A stretch of 17,998 bases of DNA from NCBI GenBank assembly GCA_002470465.1, contig DKMD01000028.1:1-17998 (forward strand). The letters run 5' to 3'. This document shows, piece by piece, positions 1 through 10,251 of the stretch. Numbering within the stretch: position 1 is the first letter of the stretch; the number at the start of each line of letters is the position of its first letter. The notes under the pieces were generated by a model. It saw nothing but the letters and a program-made list of their open reading frames with translations. It ran no database searches and was not told the DNA's origin. The DNA is from Pluralibacter sp. UBA7423 (GTDB lineage: Bacteria; Pseudomonadota; Gammaproteobacteria; Enterobacterales; Enterobacteriaceae). Position numbers and translations under genes: made by a program.

Positions 1-654
1 TTTGGTTACCGGACGTGATTCCGGACGCGGTACGTAGTCGTTGCTTTCGGAGAGATTTTTATACCCGTCGAGCGACGACATCACTTCCAGCATGTGCTCC
101 GCATAGGCTTCCCAGTCGGTCGCCATGTGGAAAACGCCGCCGAGCTTCAGTTTGCTTTTCACCAGCTCCGCAAAAGGTGCCTGAACGATACGGCGTTTAT
201 TATGACGCGCTTTATGCCATGGGTCAGGGAAAAAGAGCTGAACCATGGTTAAAGAATTGTCAGGAATCATTTTGTGCAGCACTTCGACCGCGTCATGACA
301 CATCACGCGCAGGTTATCCACGCCCTCTTCGTGGGCCGAAGCCAGGCAGGCACCAACGCCCGGCGAGTGCACTTCAATACCTAAGAAGTTCTGCTCAGGT
401 TTCGCCTTTGCCATGGTGACAAGCGAAGCGCCCATGCCAAAGCCTATCTCCAGCGTGGTTGGCGCATCGCGGCCAAACAGCTCGACGAAATCGACAGGTG
501 CTTCGCTGAACTCAACGCCCATCACCGGCCAATAGTTGTCCAGCGCGTGCTGCTGCCCTTTGGTCAGACGGCCCTGACGGCGGACAAAGCTACGAATACG
601 GCGCAGCGGGCGACCGTTTTCATCAAATTCCGGTGAAATGACGTCGTTGTTCAT
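1..654 (-). CDS. trmB: tRNA (guanine-N7-)-methyltransferase, C-terminus cut by window edge
   Basis: TrmB makes m7G46 in the variable loop of tRNAs using S-adenosylmethionine. The 218 codons visible start at the ATG on the minus strand at 652-654 and run off the window. The E. coli protein has 239 residues, so about 21 C-terminal residues are missing. Visible family marks are an N-terminus [20 protein letters not shown], the SAM-binding loop [10 protein letters not shown], the FFPDPWHK motif and a late [13 protein letters not shown] segment. It is divergent from mutY with 143 bases between the two starts, the same arrangement as in E. coli. Identification is by recognition of the protein sequence. 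The truncation is a window edge, not a mutation. Confidence 0.96.
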   Translation of the reverse strand, partial: MNNDVISPEFDENGRPLRRIRSFVRRQGRLTKGQQHALDNYWPVMGVEFSEAPVDFVELFGRDAPTTLEIGFGMGASLVTMAKAKPEQNFLGIEVHSPGVGACLASAHEEGVDNLRVMCHDAVEVLHKMIPDNSLTMVQLFFPDPWHKARHNKRRIVQAPFAELVKSKLKLGGVFHMATDWEAYAEHMLEVMSSLDGYKNLSESNDYVPRPESRPVTK

Positions 655-797
655 AAAAAATCTGTCTACCTGGTGAGTGTTCGGGAAACGGGCATTATCC
701 AAACTCAGACGAAGTATGCAAGCCTGGGAAAGATCCGGTTTACAGCCCGGTGTCGCTGTGCTGCAATCTGCGTCCCTGATACAGTGAATCGGTAGCC

Positions 798-2151
<1,354 letters not shown>

Positions 2152-2204
2152 AAATGATACTGGCTGCCCGGGTATTTCGTTGCACGGGCGTACAGCGTCA
2201 GCAG

Positions 2205-2230
2205 GCCGGGTACGCATAGCGCCGCCCGGC
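2205..2230. repeat. REP-type palindrome between yggX and mltC
   Basis: GCCGGG and CCCGGC arms flank a CGCATAGCGCC core. This matches the repetitive extragenic palindromes common in Enterobacteriaceae intergenic regions. It lies in the 109-base gap after yggX and can form a stable hairpin in the transcript. Confidence 0.7.
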
Positions 2231-2263
2231 ATGACATAACAGCCAACACGCACTCCCGGAATG

Positions 2264-3343
2264 ATGAAAAAATATTTAGCGCTAGCCCTGATTGCGCCGT
2301 TGCTCATTTCGTGTTCAGGCTCTAAAAAAGGAACGCCTTACAACGAAGCCTGGGTGAAGGACACCAACGGTTTTGACATCCTGATGGGGCAGTTTGCCCA
2401 TAACATCGAAAATATCTGGGGGTACAACGAGGTTCTGGTCGCCGGACCGAAGGACTACGTCAAGTATACCGACCAGTATTATACCCGTAGCCACATAAAC
2501 TTTGATGCCGGCACCATTACCTTTGAAACCATCGCGGGCACCGATCCGGCAGGTCGTCTGCGCCAGACCATTGTCAAAACCCTGCTGATGGGCGACGATC
2601 CCGGCTCGGTCGATCTCTATTCCGACGCCGACGACATCCAGATCTCCAAAGAGCCGTTCCTCTACGGTCAGGTAGTGGACAACACCGGGCAGCCGATTCG
2701 CTGGCAGGGGCGAGCTTCCAATTATGCCGACTGGCTGTTGAAGAACCGTCTGCAAAGCCGCAAAAACGGGCTGCACATTATCTACAGCGTGACGATCAAC
2801 CTGGTGCCGAACCACCTCGATAAGCGTGCGCATAAATATATGGGCATGGTGCGCCAGGCTTCGCGCAAATACGGCGTGGACGAGTCGCTCATTCTTGCCA
2901 TTATGCAGACCGAGTCCTCGTTCAACCCGTATGCGGTCAGTAATTCCGATGCGCTGGGGCTGATGCAGGTCGTGCAGCACACCGCCGGGAAAGACGTGTA
3001 CAAGGCGCAGGGGAAATCCGGCACGCCAAGCCGCAGCTTCCTGTTCGATCCGGCCAGCAATATCGACACCGGCACCGCCTATCTGGCAATGCTGAACAAC
3101 GTCTATCTGAACGGTATTGATAACCCGACGTCGCGCCGCTATGCGGTGATCACCGCCTACAATGGTGGTGCAGGGAGCGTACTGCGTGTGTTCTCCAACG
3201 ATAAGGTTCAGGCTGCCAACATTATCAACAGCATGGCGCCGGGCGATGTTTACCAGACGCTGACCACCCGCCATCCTTCAGCGGAGTCACGTCGCTATCT
3301 GTATAAAGTGAATAACACCCAGAAAAGCTACCGCCGTAAATAA
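2264..3343 (+). CDS. mltC: Membrane-bound lytic murein transglycosylase C
   Basis: MltC cleaves the glycan strands of peptidoglycan, leaving 1,6-anhydro-muramic ends, from the inner face of the outer membrane. The 359 residues equal the E. coli length. The N-terminus is a lipoprotein signal with a lipobox ending at Cys17 (LLISC). A MltC-specific N-terminal domain comes next, then the SLT catalytic domain with Glu217 in [13 protein letters not shown] and the downstream motifs GLMQV and AYNGGAG. Two adjacent ATGs occur at 2261 and 2264. The second gives the [10 protein letters not shown] start known from E. coli and is chosen. A hairpin follows the stop, so transcription probably ends before nupG. 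Confidence 0.97.
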   Translation: MKKYLALALIAPLLISCSGSKKGTPYNEAWVKDTNGFDILMGQFAHNIENIWGYNEVLVAGPKDYVKYTDQYYTRSHINFDAGTITFETIAGTDPAGRLRQTIVKTLLMGDDPGSVDLYSDADDIQISKEPFLYGQVVDNTGQPIRWQGRASNYADWLLKNRLQSRKNGLHIIYSVTINLVPNHLDKRAHKYMGMVRQASRKYGVDESLILAIMQTESSFNPYAVSNSDALGLMQVVQHTAGKDVYKAQGKSGTPSRSFLFDPASNIDTGTAYLAMLNNVYLNGIDNPTSRRYAVITAYNGGAGSVLRVFSNDKVQAANIINSMAPGDVYQTLTTRHPSAESRRYLYKVNNTQKSYRRK

Positions 3344-3352
3344 TTCCTTCTC

Positions 3353-3373
3353 AGGCCCGGTTTTCCGGGCCTT
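3353..3373 (+). terminator. Hairpin terminator after mltC
   Basis: An 8-bp stem AGGCCCGG / CCGGGCCT with a TTTT loop begins 9 bases after the mltC stop. The T-run after the stem is short, so termination may be only partial. Confidence 0.65.
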
Positions 3374-3447
3374 CCTGCGTATTTCCCGCCTTCTGATCGC
3401 CCCAAAGCGTTAACTGCGTCACCTTTTTGCTCTGCAAAAAAGAAAAG

Positions 3448-3505
3448 ATTGCATTTATTTGCGGGAGGTAACAAAACGCATGACGCCTGAACGATAGAAT
3501 TGCAT
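3448..3505 (+). promoter_or_regulatory. Putative nupG promoter region with two ATTGCAT motifs
   Basis: Two copies of ATTGCAT, close to the CytR octamer GTTGCATT, lie at 3448-3454 and 3499-3505. A TAGAAT at 3495-3500 could be the -10 hexamer, about 70 bases before the nupG ATG. No good -35 sits at the right distance, as expected for an activator-dependent promoter. In E. coli nupG is controlled by CRP with CytR and DeoR. No clear CRP or DeoR site is visible here, so the assignment is tentative. Confidence 0.35.
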
Positions 3506-3568
3506 CAAATTGACCCCGTAAATGTTTCCACAGCAACACAGCCCGCATCACTTTGTGAGGAAAGTAAC

Positions 3569-4831
3569 ATGAACCTTAAGCTGCAGCTTAAAACACTGTC
3601 GTTCCTGCAGTTCTGCCTCTGGGGGAGCTGGCTGACCACCCTCGGCTCCTATATGTTCGTCACGCTCAAATTCGACGGCGCAGCTATCGGTGCCGTTTAC
3701 AGTTCGCTGGGGATCGCCGCCGTGCTGATGCCAACGCTGCTGGGGATTGTGGCGGACAAATGGATCAGCGCCAAATGGGTATACGCATTCTGCCACCTGG
3801 TCGGCGCAGGTACGCTGTTTATGGCCGCGGGCGTGACCACGCCGGGGGCGATGTTTGTGGTGATCCTCCTGAACTCGCTGGCCTATATGCCAACGCTTGG
3901 GCTGGTGAACACTATCTCCTACTATCGCCTGAAATCCGCAGGCATGGACATCGTCACGGACTTCCCGCCGATCCGCATCTGGGGCACCATTGGTTTCATC
4001 ATCGCCATGTGGGCGGTGAGCTTCTCCGGTTTTGAACTGAGCCATATGCAGCTCTATATCGGCGCGGCGCTCTCGCTGCTGCTGGCGCTGTTCACCCTGA
4101 CGCTGCCGCACATTCCGGTCTCCAATCAGCAGAAAAACCAGAGCTGGAGCAGCATGCTGGGCCTCGATGCCTTCGCGCTGTTCAAAAACAAGCGCATGGC
4201 GATTTTCTTTATCTTCTCCATGATGCTGGGCGCAGAGCTGCAAATCACCAACATGTTCGGCAACACCTTCCTGCACAGCTTCGATAAAGATCCGCTGTTT
4301 GCCAGCAGCTTTATCGTGCAGCACGCCTCGGTAATGATGTCGATTTCGCAGATTTCCGAAACCCTGTTTATCCTGACGATTCCGTTCTTCCTGAGCCGCT
4401 ACGGTATTAAGAACGTGATGCTTATCAGTATCTTCGCGTGGATGCTGCGCTTCGGGCTGTTTGCCTATGGTGACCCGACGCCGTTCGGCACCGTGCTGCT
4501 GGTGCTGTCGATGATTGTCTACGGCTGCGCCTTCGACTTCTTCAACATCTCCGGTTCGGTGTTCGTGGAGAAAGAGGTGAAGCCGGAAATCCGCGCCAGC
4601 GCCCAGGGCATGTTCCTGATGATGACCAACGGCTTCGGCTGCATTCTCGGCGGGATTGTCAGCGGAAAAGTAGTGGAGATGTACACCACCAGCGGCATTA
4701 CCGACTGGAAGAGCGTGTGGCTGATTTTCGCGGCTTACTCACTGGTGCTGGCCTTCGCGTTCGTGGCGCTGTTCAAATATAAGCACGTTCGCGTTCCTGC
4801 CGGTACGCAGTCGCAGTCCATCGCACACTAA
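3569..4831 (+). CDS. nupG: Nucleoside:H+ symporter NupG
   Basis: NupG is an inner-membrane transporter of the major facilitator superfamily (nucleoside:H+ symporter family) that imports purine and pyrimidine nucleosides. The 420 residues compare with 418 in E. coli. The sequence starts MNLKLQLKTLSFLQFCLWGS and is made of about twelve hydrophobic segments, with a central hydrophilic loop near residues 195-215 (PVSNQQKNQSWSS). The ATG at 3569 follows a TGAGGAAAG ribosome binding site and gives the expected N-terminus; an upstream in-frame ATG at 3500 lies in the promoter region and is rejected. It is monocistronic, bounded by the mltC hairpin and by REP palindromes before convergent speC. Confidence 0.96.
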   Translation: MNLKLQLKTLSFLQFCLWGSWLTTLGSYMFVTLKFDGAAIGAVYSSLGIAAVLMPTLLGIVADKWISAKWVYAFCHLVGAGTLFMAAGVTTPGAMFVVILLNSLAYMPTLGLVNTISYYRLKSAGMDIVTDFPPIRIWGTIGFIIAMWAVSFSGFELSHMQLYIGAALSLLLALFTLTLPHIPVSNQQKNQSWSSMLGLDAFALFKNKRMAIFFIFSMMLGAELQITNMFGNTFLHSFDKDPLFASSFIVQHASVMMSISQISETLFILTIPFFLSRYGIKNVMLISIFAWMLRFGLFAYGDPTPFGTVLLVLSMIVYGCAFDFFNISGSVFVEKEVKPEIRASAQGMFLMMTNGFGCILGGIVSGKVVEMYTTSGITDWKSVWLIFAAYSLVLAFAFVALFKYKHVRVPAGTQSQSIAH

Positions 4832-4843
4832 TCCCTCTGACTT

Positions 4844-4920
4844 GCCCGGCGGCGCTCCGCTTGCCGGGCCTACAAAATCCCCATCACAGGCCTGATAAGA
4901 CGCGCAGCGCCGCCATCAGG
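4844..4920. repeat. Pair of REP-type palindromes between convergent nupG and speC
   Basis: The first palindrome has arms GCCCGGC (4844-4850) and GCCGGGC (4863-4869). The second has arms CCTGAT (4891-4896) and ATCAGG (4915-4920) around a GCGCAGCGCCGC core. They fill the gap between two convergent genes, where REP clusters often act as transcript 3' ends for both strands. No separate T-rich terminator is seen. Confidence 0.7.
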
Positions 4921-4922
4921 CA

Positions 4923-7058
4923 TTACTTCAAAACGTAGCCATAAAGCCGCTTGATTCCGTCGGCATCTTTCTCGCTGTAAACGCCCTGCAGCTCCGGCGA
5001 GAAGCCCGGCAGCAGGTTGACGCCCTCTTCCAGCGCCAGGAAATAGCGTAGCACCGCACCTCCCCAGATTTCACCCGGCACCACGCACAACACGCCCGGC
5101 GGGTAAGGCAGCGCGCCTTCGGCAGCAATCCGCCCTTCCGCTTCGCTCAGACGCACCAGCTCCACGTTGCCGCGTATAAACTCGATATTGGCATCCTGCG
5201 GGTTCATCACTACGGCCGGGAAGCTCGCCTTGCGGAACATCGCCTTTTGCAGATCCTTCACATCGAAGCTCACGTAGAGGTCATGCATCTCCTGGCATAG
5301 CTGACGAATAGTGTAATCGCGATAGCGCACAGGATATTTGTTGTAGACGGTCGGCAGCACGGCGGCAAGCGGCGTATCGTCTTCGATATGCTGTTCGAAC
5401 TGGCCGAGCATCGCCACCAGTTGGGCCAGCTTCTCCGTACTTTCAGCTGGCGTCAGCAGGAAGAGGATGGAGTTGAGATCGCACTTCTCCGGCACGATAC
5501 CGTTTTCACGCAGGTAATGCGCAAGGATGGTTGCCGGGATACCAAACTCTGTGTACTCGCCGCTGTCCGCATCGATGCCCGGAGTGGTCAGCAGCAGCTT
5601 GCACGGATCGACGAAATATTGATCCTGCGCGTAGCCCTCAAATCCGTGCCAGCGGTCGCCCGGGCCGAAGCTGAAGAACCGCCGTTCTTTGGCAATGGTT
5701 TCGGTGGCGTGATCCTGCCACGGACGGCCAGCCACCGTCGGTGGAACGAACGGTTTGATCATCTTGCAGTTGGCGATAATGGCTTTGCGCGCTTCAATAC
5801 CCAGCGTGACGCACTCCGCCCACAGACGACGCCCGCTTTCCCCTTCGTGGATCTTCGCGTTCACATCCAGAGCGGCAAACAGCGGATAAAACGGGCTGGT
5901 TGACGCATGCAGCATATAGGCGTTATTCAGCCGCTTATAAGGGCAGAACCGCGCCTGGCCGCGGATGTGGTTATCTTTCTTATGGATCTGCGAAGTCTGG
6001 GAAAAACCGGCCTGCTGCTTGTGTACGGACTGGGTCACAAAAATGCCCGGATCGTTTTCATTGAGGTCCAGCAGCAGCGGCGAGCAGTCCGCCATCATCG
6101 GGATAAACTGCTCATAGCCTACCCACGCCGAATCAAACAGGATGTAATCACACAGGTGGCCGATTTTGTCGACGACCTGGCGGGCGTTGTAAATCGTGCC
6201 GTCATAGGTTCCCAACTGAATCACCGCCAGGCGGAACGGGCGTGGTTCTGCCGCCTTTTCCGGTGCCACTTCCTGAATCAGGTCGCGCAGGTAGCCATCA
6301 TCAAAACAGTGCTCATCAATCCCGCCGATAAAGCCAAACGGATTGCGGGCCGCTTCCAGATACACCGGCGTAGCACCCGCCTGGATCAGCGCCCCGTGAT
6401 GGTTGGATTTATGGTTGTTGCGGTCAAACAGCACCAGATCGCCACGGGTCAGCAGCGCATTCGTCACGACCTTATTTGCCGCCGACGTGCCGTTCAGCAC
6501 AAACCAGGTTTTGTCGGCGTTAAATACTTTCGCCGCAAACTTCTGCGCCCGCTTAGCGGCACCTTCATGTATTAACAGATCGCCGAGCTTCACGTCGGCG
6601 TTGCACATATCAGCCCGGAAGATGTTTTCGCCGAAGAAATCATAAAATTGACGACCGGCCGGATGCTTCTTAAAGAACTCGCCGTGCTGATGGCCCGGAC
6701 AGGCAAAGGTGCTGTTACCCATCTCAACGTACTGCGTCAGGGTATCGAAAAACGGCGGCAGCAGCGTTTCTTCATAGCGCGCGGCAGCAGCCTCCAGCTC
6801 CAGCCACTGCTGCATGCTACCACCGATAACGGCATTCACGCCCTCAGGTACATCGCACGGTTCCTCAGAGAACAGGTACACCGGCAGGTTAAAACCGGTG
6901 CGCTTTAGCAAAGTAAGAATGCCGCTGCGGCTGTCCGCAGCAGTGATGACGACTGCCGCCACGTCGGTGAAGTCGGTGCTGTCCAGCGCCACCACGCGAC
7001 GGTGAGTGGAAAGGCGTGAGACAAGCTCGTGGCTTGCGGCAATGTGCAATGTTTTCAT
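4923..7058 (-). CDS. speC: Constitutive (biosynthetic) ornithine decarboxylase
   Basis: SpeC decarboxylates L-ornithine to putrescine, the first step of the direct polyamine pathway, using pyridoxal phosphate. The 711 residues equal the E. coli length. The order is an N-terminal wing domain, a central fold-type I PLP domain and a C-terminal domain. The PLP lysine is Lys347 in TQSVHKQQAG, and the cofactor aspartate lies in LFDSAWVGYE near residue 309. The start at 7058 gives MKTLHIAASHELVSRL, matching E. coli MKSMNIAASSELVSRL. The frame stays open for another 102 codons upstream, to 7364, but that part has no family similarity. In E. coli yqgA lies between speC and pheV; here it is absent. Confidence 0.97.
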   Translation of the reverse strand: MKTLHIAASHELVSRLSTHRRVVALDSTDFTDVAAVVITAADSRSGILTLLKRTGFNLPVYLFSEEPCDVPEGVNAVIGGSMQQWLELEAAAARYEETLLPPFFDTLTQYVEMGNSTFACPGHQHGEFFKKHPAGRQFYDFFGENIFRADMCNADVKLGDLLIHEGAAKRAQKFAAKVFNADKTWFVLNGTSAANKVVTNALLTRGDLVLFDRNNHKSNHHGALIQAGATPVYLEAARNPFGFIGGIDEHCFDDGYLRDLIQEVAPEKAAEPRPFRLAVIQLGTYDGTIYNARQVVDKIGHLCDYILFDSAWVGYEQFIPMMADCSPLLLDLNENDPGIFVTQSVHKQQAGFSQTSQIHKKDNHIRGQARFCPYKRLNNAYMLHASTSPFYPLFAALDVNAKIHEGESGRRLWAECVTLGIEARKAIIANCKMIKPFVPPTVAGRPWQDHATETIAKERRFFSFGPGDRWHGFEGYAQDQYFVDPCKLLLTTPGIDADSGEYTEFGIPATILAHYLRENGIVPEKCDLNSILFLLTPAESTEKLAQLVAMLGQFEQHIEDDTPLAAVLPTVYNKYPVRYRDYTIRQLCQEMHDLYVSFDVKDLQKAMFRKASFPAVVMNPQDANIEFIRGNVELVRLSEAEGRIAAEGALPYPPGVLCVVPGEIWGGAVLRYFLALEEGVNLLPGFSPELQGVYSEKDADGIKRLYGYVLK

Positions 7059-7400
7059 AAGCGCGACTACCCAAATCGGGAGAGTAAAATGCCCGGACGC
7101 GACAGCTATCGCGCCCACAAACTGTCCGGGTCTGACTGGTAACCAGCTCCGACCGCCAGACATCAGTAAAAGCAGACGGTCTCTGGTTTTACTGCTGTCC
7201 TGCAGTGAGCGTGCGTCGGCCTCACCGCATGGTGAGCATAGAAGATTCTGCGAAGATAAGGGAACGCCCTCGCGGCAGCGCGAAGTGAGTCTGGCAACGA
7301 TGTTTGACGATAAACATACTGGCGCCCCGGAGGATAGAGGAGAAAATTCGCGCAATGATTGCACCTTTTATAAGAGGGTGCAAGATGCTATCGATATGCA
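7059..7400 (-). promoter_or_regulatory. Long 5' leader and promoter region of speC
   Basis: This stretch holds no gene that I can support. On the minus strand it is the speC upstream region. A 6-bp hairpin TGCACC / GGTGCA (7361-7383) around a TATAAAA segment and two ATGCAT repeats (7394-7409) mark the likely promoter or operator zone, about 300 bases before the start codon. A long leader would leave room for post-transcriptional control. The exact start site cannot be read from the sequence. Confidence 0.3.
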
Positions 7401-7555
7401 TGAATGCATCGGATAAGGCAGAAAAATCGTGATGAAAACCGTTATAAATTCAGTTATTACGCATACAAACCGACACTGTTATAGACGCTGATACTGAGCA
7501 CTGTTGTAAAAATGGCGAGAGTTTGCGCAGTCCGTCGCGAAACAAACAAATTTCG

Positions 7556-7592
7556 TTGACGACGCGTGTCGAATCTAGTTTAATGCGCCCCG
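7556..7592 (+). promoter_or_regulatory. Promoter of the tRNA-Phe gene
   Basis: A TTGACG -35 box (7556-7561) and a TTTAAT -10 box (7579-7584) are separated by exactly 17 bases. A GC-rich discriminator GCGCCCCG follows, directly before the tRNA. GC-rich discriminators are typical of stable-RNA promoters under stringent control. Confidence 0.8.
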
Positions 7593-7594
7593 TT

Positions 7595-7670
7595 GCCCGG
7601 ATAGCTCAGTCGGTAGAGCAGGGGATTGAAAATCCCCGTGTCCTTGGTTCGATTCCGAGTCCGGGCACCA
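7595..7670 (+). tRNA. pheV: tRNA-Phe (anticodon GAA)
   Basis: The 76-base tRNA carries an encoded CCA end. The acceptor stem is GCCCGGA / TCCGGGC, the D-arm contains AGCTCAGTCGGTAGAGC, the anticodon stem-loop GGGGATTGAAAATCCCC has GAA at 7628-7630, and the T-arm contains GGTTCGATTCC. It agrees with E. coli tRNA-Phe as I know it. The name pheV is given because it follows speC as in E. coli; pheU has the same sequence. An integrase remnant starts 195 bases downstream, so this is the chromosomal insertion site of the island. Confidence 0.97.
7646..7670 (+). other. Probable island attachment half-site (3' end of tRNA-Phe)
   Basis: P4-type integrases recombine at the 3' end of tRNA genes and leave a direct repeat of that end at the far side of the island. 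An integrase remnant sits immediately downstream, so this tRNA end is the likely left attachment site. I found no second copy of the tRNA 3' end in the window, so the right junction lies outside or is lost. Confidence 0.5.
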
Positions 7671-7681
7671 AATTCATATCA

Positions 7682-7707
7682 ACGGACCTCCACGGAGGTC
7701 CGTTTTT
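7682..7707 (+). terminator. Rho-independent terminator of tRNA-Phe
   Basis: A perfect 9-bp stem ACGGACCTC / GAGGTCCGT with a CACG loop is followed directly by TTTTT. It begins 12 bases after the tRNA. Confidence 0.92.
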
Positions 7708-7865
7708 GCATTCCAAGCCCGCCAGAATTAACACTTCTACATTCCCTTAACTCCACCCAACTCAATCAACTTCAACCCGCATCAAGTCCCTCGCGAGGGT
7801 ACAACTGAGGGTATAGTCTGATTCGATAAAATTTATACCCCTTTGACTATCAGGAGATACCGCCA

Positions 7866-8895
7866 ATGGCGCTCACTGACGCTAAAATCCGTGCGAACAG
7901 AAACGAATCAAACAGTCTGTACCCGAAGCAGCTCAGACATTTGAAGGCATAGCAAGACAGTGGCATAAGAGCAATAAAAAATGGTCAGCCTCACATAGTA
8001 AGAAGATACTGAAAAGTCTCGAGACTCATGTTTTCCCCTTTATCGGTTCACGTGATATTACCACCCTGAGGACTCCAGATTTACTTATCCCCGTTAAAGC
8101 AGTCGAAGCCAAAAAGATATATGAGATTGCAGCCCGCCTTCAGCAGCGCATCTCCGCAATCATGCGATATGCTGCCCAGTCAGGCATGATCAGTTATAAC
8201 CCTGCCGTGGATATGGCTGGCGCTTTAAACGTCAGCACCGCCCTGCCCTCGCTTTAAATCGTATTTCAGAGCTTCTTGAACGACTGGATGCCTACAGAGG
8301 GCAATCACTCACCCGACTAGCGACCAGACTCATCCTGCTTATCTTTATTCGTTCCAGTGAATTACGCTTTGCCAGGTGGTCTGAGATCGACTTAGAGAAA
8401 GCAATGTGGACCATACATCCCGAACGGAAACCTATTGAAGGGGTTAAGTACTCTCATCGTGGCTCCAAAATGCGTACAGAGCATCTGGTACCGCTCTCCA
8501 GTCAGGCGCTGGAAATACTGAGGCAGAGCCACACCATCAGCGGTGAACACGAACTAATTTTCACCGGCGATCACAATCCATGGAAACCTATGAGCGAAAA
8601 TACCGTGAATAACGCATTGCGGCTAATGGGTTACGACACGAAAGTGGATGTATGTGGTCATGGCTTCAGGGCAATGGCCTGCAGTTCATTAATTGAGTCA
8701 GGATTATGGTCCAGGGACGCAGTGGAACGCCAGATGAGTCATCAGGAGCGAAATGGCATACGTGCGGCTTATATCCATAAAGCGGAATTTCTGGATGAGT
8801 GCAGGCTGATGCTGCAGTGGTGGGCTGATTTTCTGGATGCAAATGAGGAGAAGTCAGTGAGCCCATTTTATTTTGCAAAACTCCAGTACGTATAG
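7866..8895 (+). pseudogene. P4-type tyrosine integrase, broken by deletion and frameshift
   Basis: The remnant starts MALTDAKIRA after an AGGAGAT ribosome binding site, the usual P4-family integrase start. It then jumps to the QKRIKQSVPEAAQTFE segment found near residue 95 of intact relatives, so about 80 N-terminal residues are deleted near 7896. The deletion shifts the frame, and the original start runs into a TAG at 7950. The core-binding domain (HKSNKKWSASHS, THVFPFIGSRDITTL) is open to a TAA near 8257. A further shift near 8229 moves the catalytic domain (KRQHRPALALNRISELLER onward) to a third frame, open to 8895. Visible catalytic marks are IRSSELRFARW (Arg), HGFRAMACS (His-x-x-Arg) and the C-terminal tyrosine in IRAAYIHKAE. 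It cannot make a functional integrase. Confidence 0.92.
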
Positions 8896-8929
8896 CAGCT
8901 TGCGCCAAAATCAATCAGAATAGTTCACA

Positions 8930-8958
8930 TTAAGCACCTCCGAAATGGAGGTGCTTAA
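8930..8958. terminator. Hairpin after the integrase remnant
   Basis: A perfect 12-bp stem TTAAGCACCTCC / GGAGGTGCTTAA with a GAAAT loop lies 34 bases after the integrase stop. A T-rich run (ATTTTTATTTTTTT) follows some 8 bases later. It is probably the old integrase terminator. Confidence 0.6.
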
Positions 8959-9313
8959 CAGAGCGAATTTTTATTTTTTTGATCCAAGATTGCATCCATC
9001 GGTTAAATTCACAACAAAAGCAGGCGTTGCATACATCCTGCAATATTGCTCCTTATTGATCGTGTCTAAGGAAAAATACTAACTGCTTATTGCTATACAA
9101 AAGCGCAAGATAAAAATTTATAGGGGTCCAACTGCGTTGAACATTCCGTATAGATGCCTACCCGGTTTAGTTATTTGATTAAAAGGCGCTGCATTTATTA
9201 GCAGCAATCCCGTCATGGCCTTCGGCGGCTGTTAACCAATTCGTTATTATATAAATCCAACGGCATTGTCTGCCGAGTGCTCACCCCCAAGCCGTTTGGA
9301 AGATCTGGTGAAC
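8959..9313. other. AT-rich stretch without a recognisable gene
   Basis: I see no ORF with plausible start, codon use or family motif on either strand, and no clear repeat. It separates the integrase remnant from the first gene fragment and looks like decayed island DNA. Confidence 0.5.
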
Positions 9314-9582
9314 ATGGAATTGAATGAAATAACAAACACGGCAGTGACTTCTCCTGCTAGTCACATACCAGATTTTGTGAACGTACATTCCGTTACGATT
9401 ACGTGCCCTTTGCTGAACTGACCCGGGAAAACTTCGAAAAATATGCTATCGGTTGGAGGGGAAGGATGCAGATGTTGAGTCGCACAGTCTGCATGGCAGA
9501 ACTGGCCTAGCAGAGAATTGATGTATTTGCGAATAAGCGCAACGGGCGATACAACACATGGCAAGCAAAGCGCTATAAAAAA
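9314..9582 (+). pseudogene. Unrecognised gene remnant cut off at the IS66 end
   Basis: A short reading frame opens at 9314 (MELNEITNTAVTSPASHIPD) and stops at 9421. A second frame from 9388 reads FRYDYVPFAELTRENFEKYA and continues to a TAG at 9508. It resumes as QRIDVFANKRNG and RYNTWQAKRYKK up to 9582, where the IS66 terminal repeat begins. The ordinary-looking amino acid composition across a frame change and one stop suggests the remains of a coding gene interrupted by the insertion sequence. I do not recognise the family. Confidence 0.35.
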
Positions 9583-9604
9583 GTAAGCGCCACGTGAAGG
9601 ACGT
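9583..9604 (+). repeat. Probable terminal inverted repeat of the IS66-family element
   Basis: GTAAGCGCC begins here. GTAAGCG is the characteristic outer end of IS66-family inverted repeats, and it is in the right place and orientation for the end downstream of tnpC. A small CCACGT / ACGTGG hairpin (9590-9606) overlaps it. The partner repeat at the other end was not found, so the element is truncated. Confidence 0.55.
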
Positions 9605-9638
9605 GGGGTAAAAATTACTTTACAGAGAGAGTGACGTT

Positions 9639-10250
9639 CTAGAGAAGCAGCTCTTTCACACAGTTAGCTGGCCATGTATTGAAAACGCCGATCACGTGAC
9701 GCAACCATGCTTCTGGCTCGATGCCGTTAAGTTTATAGCTACCGATCAGGCTGTACATGACTGCCGCACTGTCGTCGCCACCATCAGGGACAAAGAACAT
9801 GTAGTTACGGCGTCCCAGAGCTACCACCCGGAGAGCGTTTTCGCACATGTTGCTGTCTATCTCCACCCAGCCATTGCGACAGTATTGGTTCAGCGCCTCC
9901 CATTGTTGCAGCAGGTATGCGAATGCTTTCACCGCATCTGAGTGGCGCGACAGGTGCCCATTTGCTGCTATATCCAGCCGAACAGCGACTGCATCAGCGG
10001 AACGCTTCTGGCTTTTCTGGCGGTCAGTCGCTCTTCTGCCGGACTGCTGCGGATCTTCGACTCGATGGCGTACAGCGCCCCGATACGGTTCAGCGCTTCT
10101 GTTGTCACTACTGTTGGGTGGCGGACATGAACATCGTGGATCTTGCATCGGGCATGTGCCATACAGGCCGCTTCGGTTACCCTGAACGCGGTGTTAATGA
10201 TATCCAGTTGTTCGGAGATACTTTCATCCAGCGGTTCCGGTAATGGGCGG
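9639..10250 (-). pseudogene. IS66-family transposase TnpC, internally deleted and frameshifted
   Basis: On the minus strand the N-terminal side reads [20 protein letters not shown], the zinc-finger-adjacent region of IS66 TnpC. It then passes abruptly to [18 protein letters not shown], a segment that normally lies well over 100 residues later. This deletion removes the zinc-binding region and the first part of the DDE domain. The frame ends near 9968, and another frame carries on from SRHSDAVKAFAYLLQQWEAL. It includes the catalytic-Glu region WVEIDSNMCENALRVVALGR and the family C-terminus YSLIGSYKLNGIEPEAWLRH, to the TAG at 9639. Family assignment is firm; the gene is inactive. Confidence 0.88.
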
Positions 10251-10251
10251 G

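Noticed and set aside
2315..3274. 319-codon minus-strand frame opposite mltC
   Set aside because: mltC is complete and conserved on the other strand; this frame has no family motif.
3548..4324. 258-codon minus-strand frame opposite nupG
   Set aside because: It is rich in His, Gln, Arg and Glu as expected for the complement of a membrane-protein gene, with no recognisable domain.
5388..6575. Long plus-strand frames of 171 and 222 codons opposite speC
   Set aside because: They are antisense to a well-conserved gene, lack ribosome binding sites and match no family; they follow from the codon bias of speC.
7059..7364. 102-codon in-frame N-terminal extension of speC
   Set aside because: The frame is open but shows no similarity to SpeC, and the start at 7058 reproduces the known 711-residue length and N-terminus.
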